Assembly (NCBI RefSeq): GCF_016756615.1
Contig: NZ_AP023262.1
Coordinates: forward strand, 6,387,501 to 6,451,500
Origin: Mesorhizobium sp. L-8-3
GTDB lineage: Bacteria > Pseudomonadota > Alphaproteobacteria > Rhizobiales > Rhizobiaceae
Length of the DNA: 64,000 nt
Direction: 5' to 3'
The translations under genes were made by a program, and so were the position numbers. The notes under the pieces were generated by a model. It saw only the letters and a list, made by a program, of their open reading frames with translations, had not been told where the DNA came from and did no database searches. This document shows positions 25,052 through 34,050 of this stretch, piece by piece. The stretch's first letter is position 1, and each line of letters opens with the position of its first letter.

Positions 25052-28000
25052 CTAGCCTTCCTGGGGATTGACCTTCTCGGCCGGTTTCTTGCGCCTGGCG
25101 CGCCATTCCTCCAGACGCTGCATGACGACGAAGAAGGACGGCACGAAGAGGACTGCCAGGCAGGTCGAGGCGATCATGCCGCTGAACACGGTGATGCCGA
25201 TCGACCGGCGTGCGCTGGCCCCCGCGCCTGTCGCAATCACGAGGGGCGCGACGCCCAGGATGAAGGCGAAGGAGGTCATCAGGATAGGCCGGAAGCGGGC
25301 ACGAGCCGCTTCGGTGGCGGCCTCGAGGATCGGCCGTCCTGCGGCGCGCAATTCTCGCGCGACCTCGACGATGAGGATCGCGTTCTTTGCCGACAGGGCG
25401 ATGAGCAGAATGAGACCGATCTGAACATAAAGATTGCTCTCGACCTTCAAGCCCAGCAGCACGGACACCGGCCCGACCAGCGAGAGCGGCGTGGCCAGCA
25501 GCACGGCCATCGGCGCCAGCCAGCTTTCGTACTGGCCCGCCAGCACCAGATAGACCAGCAGCAGCGCAAGCCCGAAGATCAGGTAGATCTGGTTGCCGAC
25601 CAGCTTCTCCTGATAGGACAACGCCGTCCAACTATAGCCGACGCCCGCGGGCAGCGTCGCGTCGGCGACCTCCTCCAGCAACCGGATTGCCTGCCCCGAC
25701 GAGAAGCCCGCGGCGGGAACCCCCACGATGGAAGCGGAAGGGTAGAGATTGTAGAGGCTGATCAGCGACGGGCCGACACTCGGCGTGACGGTGAGCACGG
25801 TTCCGAGCGGAATCATGTCGCCGTTCTTGTTGCGGACGGTCAGGTTGGCGATGTCTTCCGGCGCCAGCCGGAACTGCGTATCACCCTGGACATAGATCTG
25901 GAAAACCCGGCCGAATTTATTGAACTGATCCACATAGCTGGACCCGAGATAGGCTGCGAGGGTGGAGAAGACCTGGTCGGTCGTCAGTTGCAGCATCTGC
26001 ACCTTCTCGCGGTCCACCTCGACCTTGTATTGCGGCACGCTTGCCCGGAACGACGTGGTGACCCGCTGGATGCCCGACTGGGTTTGGGCCGCTTTCACCA
26101 CGGCGTTGGCCGCGCCTTGCAGCTTGGCGAGGTCGAAGCTGCCGTCGCGCAACTCGATCTGCATGGTGAAGCCGCCGGCATTGCCGATGCCCTGGATCGG
26201 CGGCGGGGGCAGGAGCAGCACCAGGCCCTCGCCGGTGACGGCGAGCTTGCTGTCGAGCGTCTTGTAAAGCGAGGCGAGATCCTCGCCCGCGCCGCGCTGG
26301 CTCCAATCCTTCAGGATGATGTAGGCGAGCCCGGCGCTCGCCAATGTGGCGTTATTGTCGATCGGCGAGATGCCGGCGATGGTCACGACCTTGTCGACGC
26401 CGGGCGTGTCGCGGGCGATCCTGGAAACCTCCTGCAGCACCTTCTCGGTCCGTCCGAGGGCGGCGCCGTCGGGCAGTTGCACCGATGCCAGCAGATAACC
26501 CTGGTCCTCGATCGGCAGGAAGCTGGTCGCGACCCGCGACAGCCCGTAGACGGCCGTGCCGATGATCAGAAGCGCGAGAACTGCCATGATCCCGCTGTGT
26601 CGCACCATCGAGCCGATCAGCCCGGCATAGGCATTCTCGAAGCGCTGGTAGGCCGCGTTGAAGCCACGGTAGAAGAAATTGCGCTGCTCCGGCGGCACCG
26701 GCCGGCGCAACCACAGCGCGCATTGCGTCGGCTTCAGCGTAGCGGCGTTGATCGCGCTGATCAGCGCGGTCGCCGCGATCACCAGTGCGAACTGGGCGTA
26801 GATCTGCCCGGTGATCCCGGGCAGGAAGGACGCCGGCAAAAACACGGCCATGAGCACCAGCGTGATGCCGACAATGGGTCCGAACAGGGCATTCATCGCC
26901 GCGACCGCGGCATCGTGGCCCGACATTCCCTGCTCGATGTTGTGAGCCGCCCCCTCGACCACGACGATGGCGTCGTCGACGACGATGCCGATCGCCAGCA
27001 CGATGGCGAACAATGTCGACAGGTTCACCGAGAAGCCCAGCGCGGCCATCGCCGCGAAGGCGCCGATGATCGTCACCGGCACGGTCGTCGCCGGCACCAG
27101 CATCGCGCGCCAATCCTGCAGGAAGAGCAGGATGACGATCAGCACCAGCAAGGCCGCCTCGAACAGCGTCTTGTAGACCTCTTCGATCGCCTGGCTGACG
27201 AAGGTGGTCGTATCGAAGGGGATCGAATAGGCGACATCAGCGGGAAACTCGGCCGCGAGCGCCTTCATCTTCCTGTCGACCGCCGTGGCCACATCGAGCG
27301 CGTTGGCCCCGGGCGACTGGAAGATGGCGAGGCCCGCCGCCTGCTGTCCGTCGAGGCTGAAGAACTGACCGTATGTCTGCGCCCCGAGCTCGACCCGGCC
27401 GATATCGCGCACCCGCGTCATGTCGCCGGCAGTGCCTGATTTGACGATCACCGCAGCGAATTGGTCGGGATCGTCGAGACGGCTCGAGACATCGATCGTG
27501 TACTGGAACGACTGGCCGTCGGGCGCCGGCGGCATGCCGACCTGCCCCGCCGTCACCTGCTCGCTCTGCTGCTGAAGGGCCTGGATGACATCCTGCGCAT
27601 CGAGGCCGCGTGCCCGCATCTTGTCCGGATCGAGCCAGACGCGCATCGAATACTGGCCGGCGCCGAAGACGCTCACATTGCCCACGCCCGGCAGGCGAGC
27701 GACCTCGTCCTTCAGCCGTATCGTCGCGTAGTTGCTGAGGAAAAGGCTGTCGTGGCTGCCGCCCGGCGAGGTCAGCGTGGCGATCATCAAGATCGACGTC
27801 GACTTCTTCTGGACGGTGACGCCCTGGACCTGCACGGCCTGCGGCAGGGCGGCCATGGCGCTCGACACGCGGTTCTGCACAAGCACCTGCGCGGCGTCCA
27901 GATCGGTGCCGACAGCAAAGGTGACGGTGAGCGTGTAGGAACCGTCGGCGGCGGCGAAGGACTGCATATAGAGCATGTCCTCGACGCCGTTCACCTGCTG

Positions 28001-28201
28001 CTCGATGGGCAATGCGACAGTGTCGATGACCGTGCGTGCGCTCGCGCCCGGATAACGGGTCGTGACCTGCACGGTCGGCGGCACCACGTTGGGATATTGC
28101 GCGACCGGGAGCCGGAGCAGCGAGACAGCGCCGATGACCACCATCAATATGGCGATGACATTGGCCAGTACCGGCCGTTCGATGAAGAACTTCGAGATCA
28201 T
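25052..28201 (-). CDS. RND multidrug efflux permease (AcrB/MexB, HAE1 family)
   Basis: A 1049-residue proton-driven inner-membrane pump with 12 membrane helices and two large periplasmic loops. The proton-relay aspartates are in AIGIVVDDAIVVVEGAAHN and the relay lysine in LIALSAKNAILIVEVARELR. The start ISKFFIERPVLANVIAILMV is typical of AcrB homologues. Its ATG overlaps the stop of the adaptor gene as ATGA, so the two are translationally coupled. No outer-membrane TolC gene or local regulator is next to it. It expels hydrophobic or amphipathic compounds; substrates are not predictable. Confidence 0.95.
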   Translation of the reverse strand: MISKFFIERPVLANVIAILMVVIGAVSLLRLPVAQYPNVVPPTVQVTTRYPGASARTVIDTVALPIEQQVNGVEDMLYMQSFAAADGSYTLTVTFAVGTDLDAAQVLVQNRVSSAMAALPQAVQVQGVTVQKKSTSILMIATLTSPGGSHDSLFLSNYATIRLKDEVARLPGVGNVSVFGAGQYSMRVWLDPDKMRARGLDAQDVIQALQQQSEQVTAGQVGMPPAPDGQSFQYTIDVSSRLDDPDQFAAVIVKSGTAGDMTRVRDIGRVELGAQTYGQFFSLDGQQAAGLAIFQSPGANALDVATAVDRKMKALAAEFPADVAYSIPFDTTTFVSQAIEEVYKTLFEAALLVLIVILLFLQDWRAMLVPATTVPVTIIGAFAAMAALGFSVNLSTLFAIVLAIGIVVDDAIVVVEGAAHNIEQGMSGHDAAVAAMNALFGPIVGITLVLMAVFLPASFLPGITGQIYAQFALVIAATALISAINAATLKPTQCALWLRRPVPPEQRNFFYRGFNAAYQRFENAYAGLIGSMVRHSGIMAVLALLIIGTAVYGLSRVATSFLPIEDQGYLLASVQLPDGAALGRTEKVLQEVSRIARDTPGVDKVVTIAGISPIDNNATLASAGLAYIILKDWSQRGAGEDLASLYKTLDSKLAVTGEGLVLLLPPPPIQGIGNAGGFTMQIELRDGSFDLAKLQGAANAVVKAAQTQSGIQRVTTSFRASVPQYKVEVDREKVQMLQLTTDQVFSTLAAYLGSSYVDQFNKFGRVFQIYVQGDTQFRLAPEDIANLTVRNKNGDMIPLGTVLTVTPSVGPSLISLYNLYPSASIVGVPAAGFSSGQAIRLLEEVADATLPAGVGYSWTALSYQEKLVGNQIYLIFGLALLLVYLVLAGQYESWLAPMAVLLATPLSLVGPVSVLLGLKVESNLYVQIGLILLIALSAKNAILIVEVARELRAAGRPILEAATEAARARFRPILMTSFAFILGVAPLVIATGAGASARRSIGITVFSGMIASTCLAVLFVPSFFVVMQRLEEWRARRKKPAEKVNPQEG

Positions 28202-29454
28202 TGCGATGCGGCGCCGGATGCCACCGCGCCGACGTCCCGCATTTGCGGCTCGATCTTCTGGCCTGGTATCGCGGTGAGCAGGCCGGACACGATGACGCGA
28301 TCGTCCGGCTTGATACCATCGGTGATGACCCGCATCTCTCCGACCAATTGGCCGATCTGGACCGTGCGCTGTTCGACCACGTCGTCCTTGCCGGCAAGGA
28401 GCACATAGCGTCCGCCCTGGTCGCTGCCTATGGCGCGATCGGGCACGAGCAGCATATCGGGCTGATCGAGCAAGGGTACCCGGACACGCACGAAATAGCC
28501 CGGCAGCAACTCGCGTCTGGCATTGGGCAGCACCGCGCGCACCTGCAGCGTGCCGGTCGAGGCGGTGATGCTCGGCGCGGCGTAGTCGAGCGTTCCCGAA
28601 TGCGGATAGCCGGTCTCGGTCTGCAGCCCGACCTCGGCAACCACTTTCTTCAGATCGCCGGCGCTCAGCCCGCGCTTCTCCATGGCGGCCTTGATGCGCT
28701 GCACTTCCTTCTCGCTGACGTCGAAGGTGACGTAGATCGGATCGAGCTGGACGATTGTAGCGAGCGCCGTGGAGCCCGCGGCTGCGAGCTGACCGACAGA
28801 AACCTGGCGCGCGGTGACGATGCCGTCGAAAGGCGCCTTGACCTGCGTGTAACTCAGGTTGAGCTCGGCCTGCTTGACGTCGGCGGCGGCTTGCTGCTGC
28901 TTGGCGACGTCGGCCTCCCGCTGCGCCGACGACTGGTCCATGTCCTGTTGGGTTGCGAAGCCCTTCTTGAGCAGGGTCGCCTGGCGTTCATAGTCCGCCT
29001 GGGTGTCTTTTGCCGCGGCGATCGCCGAGGCCTGCTCGGCCTGCGCCTGCTGCAGCGCGAGTTGGTAGGGTTCCGGCTCGATGACGAAGAGAACGTCTCC
29101 GGTCTTGACGCTGTCGCCGTCCTTATAGTCGATCTCCTGGATGAAGCCGGCCACGCGGGCGATCAGTGTCGTGTCGTTCACGGCGACCGTGCTGCCGGTC
29201 GCCTCCAGATAAGGCGTGACGGTCTGCTTGACGGGAAGGGCTACCTCGACCTTCGGCGGCGGAGGCGGAACGTAGCTGTTCTGCTCGTTGCAGCCGGCAA
29301 GCGCGACGGCCATGCTCAAGGTCGAGAGCACCGGCAAGGCCGCGCGAGCACCCTGCCTTGTCTCCAGTGACTGACAATCAACGGACCCTGTGCCGAGGCG
29401 GCGGGCGAAGAGTTTTTCGAACCTCGGCCAATACAGTGTAACTCCGCCGCCCAT
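28198..29454 (-). CDS. RND efflux periplasmic adaptor lipoprotein (AcrA family)
   Basis: A 418-residue membrane fusion protein linking the RND permease to the outer-membrane channel. It has a lipobox-like signal ending LSMAVALAGC, the biotinyl-lipoyl halves (ARVAGFIQEIDYKDGDSVKTG and LSYTQVKAPFDGIVTARQVS) on either side of a coiled-coil hairpin, and a beta-barrel and membrane-proximal domain. The start is uncertain: ATG 29454 leaves about 30 residues before the signal core, and an upstream ATG at 29529 would be longer. No in-frame start closer to the signal was seen. It is divergent from a small Cys-rich secreted protein. Confidence 0.92.
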   Translation of the reverse strand: MGGGVTLYWPRFEKLFARRLGTGSVDCQSLETRQGARAALPVLSTLSMAVALAGCNEQNSYVPPPPPKVEVALPVKQTVTPYLEATGSTVAVNDTTLIARVAGFIQEIDYKDGDSVKTGDVLFVIEPEPYQLALQQAQAEQASAIAAAKDTQADYERQATLLKKGFATQQDMDQSSAQREADVAKQQQAAADVKQAELNLSYTQVKAPFDGIVTARQVSVGQLAAAGSTALATIVQLDPIYVTFDVSEKEVQRIKAAMEKRGLSAGDLKKVVAEVGLQTETGYPHSGTLDYAAPSITASTGTLQVRAVLPNARRELLPGYFVRVRVPLLDQPDMLLVPDRAIGSDQGGRYVLLAGKDDVVEQRTVQIGQLVGEMRVITDGIKPDDRVIVSGLLTAIPGQKIEPQMRDVGAVASGAASQ

Positions 29455-29553
29455 CCCGTCCACAACCTGGCTTTTCTTGCACGAATCCGAGCGTGACGTT
29501 ACGTTATTTTGATGATGGGGTATAGTCATCCGTCCACGGGAGAGAGACTTGGC

Positions 29554-29775
29554 ATGAGACCGGCGCCCATTTTCCTAGGCATTGCAATCTGCCTGTCCTC
29601 CGGCATGGCTCTCGCCCAGACGGCAGCCGAGCGCACGGCCTGCCAGGCCGATTTCGAAAAGTATTGCCAGGGTGTCGAGCCGGGCGGCGGACGCATCATG
29701 GAATGCCTGGCCAAGCAGTTGGACAAGCTGTCGCCTCAGTGCAGGCAGGTGATCCAGACGCATATGCCAAAATAG
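29554..29775 (+). CDS. Small secreted cysteine-rich repeat protein (GLG1-type repeat)
   Basis: A 73-residue protein with a signal peptide (MRPAPIFLGIAICLSSGMALA) and a mature part holding a single cysteine-rich repeat of the Golgi-apparatus-protein-1 kind: ACQADFEKYCQGVEPGGGRIMECL, then KLSPQCRQVI. Four cysteines in the repeat probably form two disulfides. The ATG at 29554 follows GGGAGAGAG. The role of these repeats in bacteria is not established. Its promoter region is shared with the RND efflux operon, running in the opposite direction. Confidence 0.72.
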   Translation: MRPAPIFLGIAICLSSGMALAQTAAERTACQADFEKYCQGVEPGGGRIMECLAKQLDKLSPQCRQVIQTHMPK

Positions 29776-29996
29776 GCTGGCAGGAACCGGCCGGCGATTG
29801 ACGAATCAACGAGCTACGGCGCAGCGAGATCGTATCCAGCGACATCTACGCCGTGCTGCCCATGCTATGAAAGTAGCGCCGAGAACCTTTTTGCTTCAGC
29901 CGGATGAGGGGCAGTTCGCGACGGTCGAAGTTTTGAGCCGATGTGACATTTGCCTCGGAAAAGGATCAAAGCTTCCCTTTCCTTCTCAGCGCGCAA

Positions 29997-31421
29997 CTAC
30001 CGCTTCTTCGCCCGGCCGGCAAACGGGTTCTCCGAAGCCCTGAGCGCAACCCGGATCGGCACTCCCGGCATGTCGAAGGCATCGCGCAGGTTGTTGACCA
30101 GATATCGCACGTATGATTGCGGCATGGCCTCGGGCCGTGAGCAGGACACGACGAAGCCCGGCGGCCTGGTCTTGGCCTGGGTCACGTATTTTATCTTCAG
30201 CCGCCGGCCCGCGACCGCCGGTGGCGGATGATGGGTCAGCACGCCTTCCAGCCAGCGGTTCAGCCGCCCGGTGGATACGCGGCTGTTCCATATCCTGTGG
30301 GTCTTGAGCACCGCCTCCATCAGCCTGTCGAGGCCGCGACCGGTCTCGGCCGAAACGGTGACGGCCTGGAGCCCGCGGACCTGCGGCAAAAGGCGCTCGG
30401 TCTTCTCGCGCAAATCGGCCAGCACTTCCTGGCTGTTCTCGATCAGGTCCCATTTGTTGAAGGCGATGACCGGGGCCCTGCCCTCGCGCACGATGAGATC
30501 GACGATCTGCAGGTCCTGCTTCTCGAACGGAATGGTCGCATCGAGCACGATGATGACCACTTCGGCGAAACGGATCGCCCGCAGCCCGTCGGCCACCGAG
30601 AGTTTCTCCAGCTTCTCCTGCACCTTTGCCTTGCGCCGCATGCCGGCGGTGTCGAAAAGCTTGATCCGACGCCCCCGCCATTCCCAGTCGACGGAGATCG
30701 AATCGCGGGTGATGCCCGCCTCCGGCCCTGTCAGCAGCCGTTCCTCTCCGATCAGCGCATTGATCAGCGTCGACTTGCCCGCATTCGGCCGGCCGACGAC
30801 GGCGATGCGCATCGGCTTGGTCTCGTCATAGGTTGCCTCTGCGTCGGGATCGGCGACATCCTCGCCGATCAGCACCTCGCTTTCGGCGATCGCCTCTCCT
30901 TCTTCCTCTTCGCCGAATGCGCGCGCGTCGCCAAGGGCGCCGATCACGGCGTCGCGCAGATCGGGCATGCCCTGGCCGTGCTCGGCCGAGACCGGTACGG
31001 GCTCGCCGAGGCCGAGTTCCCAGGCTTCGAGCATACCCGACCCGGCGCCGCGGGACTCCGCCTTGTTGGCGACGAGCACCACCGGCTTGCCGGAGCGCCG
31101 GACGATTTCGGCGAAGGTCCGGTCGTCGGGCAACAGCCCCGCCTTGGCATCAACCATGAAGAAGATCAGGTCGGCCTCGCGGATGGCGATCTCGGTCTGG
31201 GCGCGCATTCGGCCCTGCAGCGTCGCGGCGGCGGCATCCTCGAAGCCTGCCGTGTCGATCACGTCGAACTGCAGGTCGTAGAGTCTTGCCGGATGGATCC
31301 GGCGGTCGCGGGTGACCCCCGGCGTGTCGTCGACAAGCGCCAGCTTGCGACCGGCAAGGCGGTTGAAGAGCGTGGATTTACCGACGTTGGGCCGGCCGAT
31401 GATGGCGACTGTGAAGCCCAT
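29997..31421 (-). CDS. der: Ribosome biogenesis GTPase Der (EngA)
   Basis: A 474-residue protein with two tandem GTPase domains and a C-terminal KH-like domain. G1 motifs are GRPNVGKSTLFN near residue 8 and GRPNAGKSTLIN near 211. Others are DDTPGVTRDR, DTAGFEDA, NKAES in the first domain, and DTAGMRRKAKVQ and FNKWD in the second. It acts in maturation of the 50S ribosomal subunit. It starts three bases after the stop of the YfgM-like gene, so they form one transcript. Confidence 0.97.
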   Translation of the reverse strand: MGFTVAIIGRPNVGKSTLFNRLAGRKLALVDDTPGVTRDRRIHPARLYDLQFDVIDTAGFEDAAAATLQGRMRAQTEIAIREADLIFFMVDAKAGLLPDDRTFAEIVRRSGKPVVLVANKAESRGAGSGMLEAWELGLGEPVPVSAEHGQGMPDLRDAVIGALGDARAFGEEEEGEAIAESEVLIGEDVADPDAEATYDETKPMRIAVVGRPNAGKSTLINALIGEERLLTGPEAGITRDSISVDWEWRGRRIKLFDTAGMRRKAKVQEKLEKLSVADGLRAIRFAEVVIIVLDATIPFEKQDLQIVDLIVREGRAPVIAFNKWDLIENSQEVLADLREKTERLLPQVRGLQAVTVSAETGRGLDRLMEAVLKTHRIWNSRVSTGRLNRWLEGVLTHHPPPAVAGRRLKIKYVTQAKTRPPGFVVSCSRPEAMPQSYVRYLVNNLRDAFDMPGVPIRVALRASENPFAGRAKKR

Positions 31422-31424
31422 CGC

Positions 31425-32090
31425 TCACGACGCGTTGCCGGAGCCGCGGATCAGCTCGACGAGAAGTGCCGCACGCTCACGCGTGCCGCGCGGCGCCTCG
31501 CCGTCCGCTACGATCTGCTCGAACAGTTTGAGCGCGTCCGCCGCGCGGCCTTCCTTCCATGCGGAAAGGCCGAGCAATTCGCGGGCAGAATGGCGGAAGG
31601 GATTGGCGTCGGTGGCGAGTTGCTCGACCCGCTTGGCGACATCCGCATAAGAGCCGTTGTCGACCAGCACCATCCCGGCGCGCAGGCGGGCGATGTCACG
31701 GAGCGAAGCCATGACCGAATTGTCGTTGGCGATCGCGTCGAACGCCGAGACCGCGCCGGCGGTGTCGCCCTTGTCGACCAGCACCGTCGCGGCGCGCATC
31801 CGTGCCAGCACGGGATAGGCGCCGTAGCCTTCCTTTTCGAGTGCCGCGAAGGCCGCGAGCGCGTCGTCGTTCTTGCCCTCGTTGGCGAGTGCCAGCGCCT
31901 TGGCGAACTCGTCGCCCGAGCGGCTCGCCTGGGTTCCGGTCCAGTATTCATATCCGACGAAGGCGGCGGTACCGAGTACGATGGCGACGGCGAGCCCGAT
32001 CACGAAAGCACCGTAGCGATCCCACAGGGCCTTCGCCTGATCCTGACGGATCTCTTCGTTCACCTCGCGGAAAAAACTGTCGTTCGACAT
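31425..32090 (-). CDS. YfgM-like membrane-anchored TPR protein
   Basis: A 221-residue protein: a cytosolic N-terminus (MSNDSFFREVNEEIRQDQ), one membrane helix (GAFVIGLAVAIVLGTAAFVGYEYW, about 27-50), and a periplasmic TPR-like domain of repeated Ala-rich helical pairs. The N-terminal pattern is that of the YfgM/TPR_21 family, which in other proteobacteria works with the Sec translocon and periplasmic chaperones. It is directly upstream of der, as yfgM is near der in gammaproteobacteria, but no bamB gene stands between them here. Confidence 0.85.
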   Translation of the reverse strand: MSNDSFFREVNEEIRQDQAKALWDRYGAFVIGLAVAIVLGTAAFVGYEYWTGTQASRSGDEFAKALALANEGKNDDALAAFAALEKEGYGAYPVLARMRAATVLVDKGDTAGAVSAFDAIANDNSVMASLRDIARLRAGMVLVDNGSYADVAKRVEQLATDANPFRHSARELLGLSAWKEGRAADALKLFEQIVADGEAPRGTRERAALLVELIRGSGNAS

Positions 32091-32218
32091 CCAATCAGAC
32101 CAAAAGCGTGCCGTTTCCCGTCGCGGGCCCCGTCGTGAGCCGCCGTTTTAGCGGAATTTCGTCGGCATGGAAGGGGGCCGCCGGGAAAATCGGCGCTCCG
32201 CTCCCATGTCTCGATCTC

Positions 32219-32785
32219 TCAGAACGGCGGCACGCCGATCAGCCACAGATGCAGCCTCCAGACGAACAGCAGGTAGAGCACCGCCCCAGACACCACGGCA
32301 ATGATGTCCCACTTGACCGGCCCCGGTTTCGGCACGGCTTCGCCGCGCCGTCCCACCGCGATGCGGTCGGCGACGGCCCAGGCGAGGAATGCGCCGAACA
32401 GGATCAGCGCGGCCAGGTCGCCATTGGCGAGCAGATGCGCCAGGGCCCAGGTCTTCACCGCCACCAGGAACGGATGCTTCAGCATCGGCTTCAGCCGCCC
32501 GGCCGGCAGGTTGAACACCATCAGCGAGATGAAGGAGAAGAACATCAACAGCGCCGCGATGTGCTTCAGCCAGAGCGGCGGCTCGTAGAGCACAGGCGCC
32601 ACCTGCCAGGCACGACCGTAGCCCCAGACAAGAAGCACCAGCCCGACCAGCGAGATCAGCGAATAGATGCCTTTCCAGCGCCCCTCGCCGCGCGCCGCGA
32701 CCTGACTGTCGCGCCATTCCGGCGCGACGATCCTGACCGAATGGATACCGAGGAAGACGATTAATCCCAGAATGAGCAGCAGCAC
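32219..32785 (-). CDS. NnrU family membrane protein
   Basis: A 188-residue protein with five or six membrane helices, starting LLLILGLIVFLGIHSVRIVAP, the hallmark of NnrU. Other conserved parts are YSLISLVGLVLLVWGYGRA and LKHPFLVAVKTWALAHLLANG. The frame is open well upstream, but GTG 32785 has GGGAGAA seven bases before it and begins exactly at the conserved N-terminus. NnrU was named for denitrification gene clusters; homologues occur widely and may act in isoprenoid or heme-like membrane chemistry, but none is proven here. Confidence 0.85.
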   Translation of the reverse strand: MLLLILGLIVFLGIHSVRIVAPEWRDSQVAARGEGRWKGIYSLISLVGLVLLVWGYGRAWQVAPVLYEPPLWLKHIAALLMFFSFISLMVFNLPAGRLKPMLKHPFLVAVKTWALAHLLANGDLAALILFGAFLAWAVADRIAVGRRGEAVPKPGPVKWDIIAVVSGAVLYLLFVWRLHLWLIGVPPF

Positions 32786-32949
32786 TGTGGTTCTCCCGAG
32801 GATGCAGCGGCATCCTATCGCCACGCCAAGCGATTGCCTATCGTCGCCCCCACCGGGCAACCGCATTTTCCCCAGCGGGAGGAAATCCAATCTCGGCCAC
32901 AATCCGGCTTTACCCGTCAGCCCCATAGCAATTTCAGAACCTGACAATC

Positions 32950-33951
32950 ATGTCCTTTGCCTTCCGTGCCGGTGCTGCCGTTTGCGCCCTGATATCCTCT
33001 TCCACATCCAGCCTCGCAGACCCGGCCGCAAAGCCCCTGCAATATGTGATCATCTCCTTCGACGGCGCCCATGATCTCGCGCAGTGGGACCGCAGCCGCG
33101 CTCTGGCGAAGAGGACCGGCGCGAGCTTCACCTATTTCCTGTCCTGCGTCTTTCTGCTGTCATCGGAAACCCGACGCCTCTATCAGGCTCCCGGCAAGGG
33201 CCACGGCAGGTCCAATGTCGGCTTCGCGGCCACGAAAGACGAAGTCGCCGCGCGACTCGCCCAGATTTGGGCGGCCCGGGCAGAGGGGCATGAGATCGGC
33301 AGCCATGGCTGCGGCCATTTCGATGGCAAGGACTGGACCCGGGCCGACTGGAAGAAGGAGTTCGACGCCTTCGCCACGATCCTGCGCGACGCCTATCCGA
33401 TCAACGGCCTTCCCGGCGAGCCCGCCGGCTGGAAGGACTTCGCGACCACCCAGATCCACGGTTTCCGCGCACCCTATCTGTCTACGAACAAGGCGCTGCA
33501 CCAGGCCCTGGCAGAACGACGTTTCGCCTATGACGCAAGTGGCGTCTCGCGCGGCCCAACCTTGCCCGGAAGGACCGACGGCATGGCGAACTTCGCCTTG
33601 CCGCAGATCCCGGAAGGCCCGTCGGAACGGCGGGTCATCGCCATGGATTACAACCTATTTGTCCGCCACTCCGGCGGCTTCGAAAAGGCCGATGCGGACG
33701 CCGTCTTCGAGAACCGTGCTTATGGGGCCTTCAAGGCGGCCTTCGACACTCAGTATCAGGGCGAACGCATCCCGCTGCAACTCGGGTTCCACTTCACCCT
33801 GATGAATGACGGCGCCTACTGGCGCGCGCTCGAGCGCTTCGCCGGCGATGTCTGCCTGCGGGCGCAAGTCGCCTGCGTCAGCTATGAACGCTATCTTGAG
33901 CAGGCAGCACCCTCACCCGGCGCCGCCCCGGCGGTCGGGATCGGCGGCTAA
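32950..33951 (+). CDS. Polysaccharide deacetylase-type protein, exported, atypical catalytic motif
   Basis: A 333-residue protein with a signal peptide (residues 1-23) and an NodB-homology-like fold. The usual TFDDGP motif is replaced by ISFDGAHDLAQWDRS (Asp38 but no DD pair), the metal-binding motif 2 is HEIGSHGCGHFDG (His119, His123), and motif 3 is GFRAPYLSTNKAL. These fit carbohydrate esterase family 4 relatives. The altered motif 1 leaves activity uncertain. It is divergent from the NnrU gene and convergent with sbmA. Its stop codon lies inside a hairpin arm. Confidence 0.8.
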   Translation: MSFAFRAGAAVCALISSSTSSLADPAAKPLQYVIISFDGAHDLAQWDRSRALAKRTGASFTYFLSCVFLLSSETRRLYQAPGKGHGRSNVGFAATKDEVAARLAQIWAARAEGHEIGSHGCGHFDGKDWTRADWKKEFDAFATILRDAYPINGLPGEPAGWKDFATTQIHGFRAPYLSTNKALHQALAERRFAYDASGVSRGPTLPGRTDGMANFALPQIPEGPSERRVIAMDYNLFVRHSGGFEKADADAVFENRAYGAFKAAFDTQYQGERIPLQLGFHFTLMNDGAYWRALERFAGDVCLRAQVACVSYERYLEQAAPSPGAAPAVGIGG

Positions 33952-33997
33952 GCAGACATTCCTTGGCAAGCCAACGAATGGTCTGCTTAGGCCTTTT
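33948..33997 (+). terminator. Large hairpin at the end of the deacetylase gene
   Basis: The arm CTAAGCAGACATTC (33948-33961, including the TAA stop) pairs with GAATGGTCTGCTTAG (33976-33990) with one bulge. An inner TTGG/CCAA pair closes the loop, and GCCTTTTG follows. A plausible plus-strand terminator. Confidence 0.6.
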
Positions 33998-34005
33998 GTC
34001 TTGCC

Positions 34006-34050
34006 GCAGATTCTTGTCGGAAAACCGTGGGACACTTTTCCGGAATCTGC
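34006..34050. terminator. Second hairpin between convergent genes
   Basis: Two nested stems pair GCAGATTC (34006-34013) with GAATCTGC (34043-34050) and CGGAAAA (34018-34024) with TTTTCCG (34036-34042) around an 11-base loop. It abuts the sbmA stop codon at 34051 and probably ends the minus-strand sbmA transcript. Confidence 0.6.

Noticed and set aside
25013..27439. An 808-codon open frame on the plus strand
   Set aside because: It is antisense to the RND permease, rich in Arg/His/Gln, without conserved motifs. Long antisense frames are usual in GC-rich genes.
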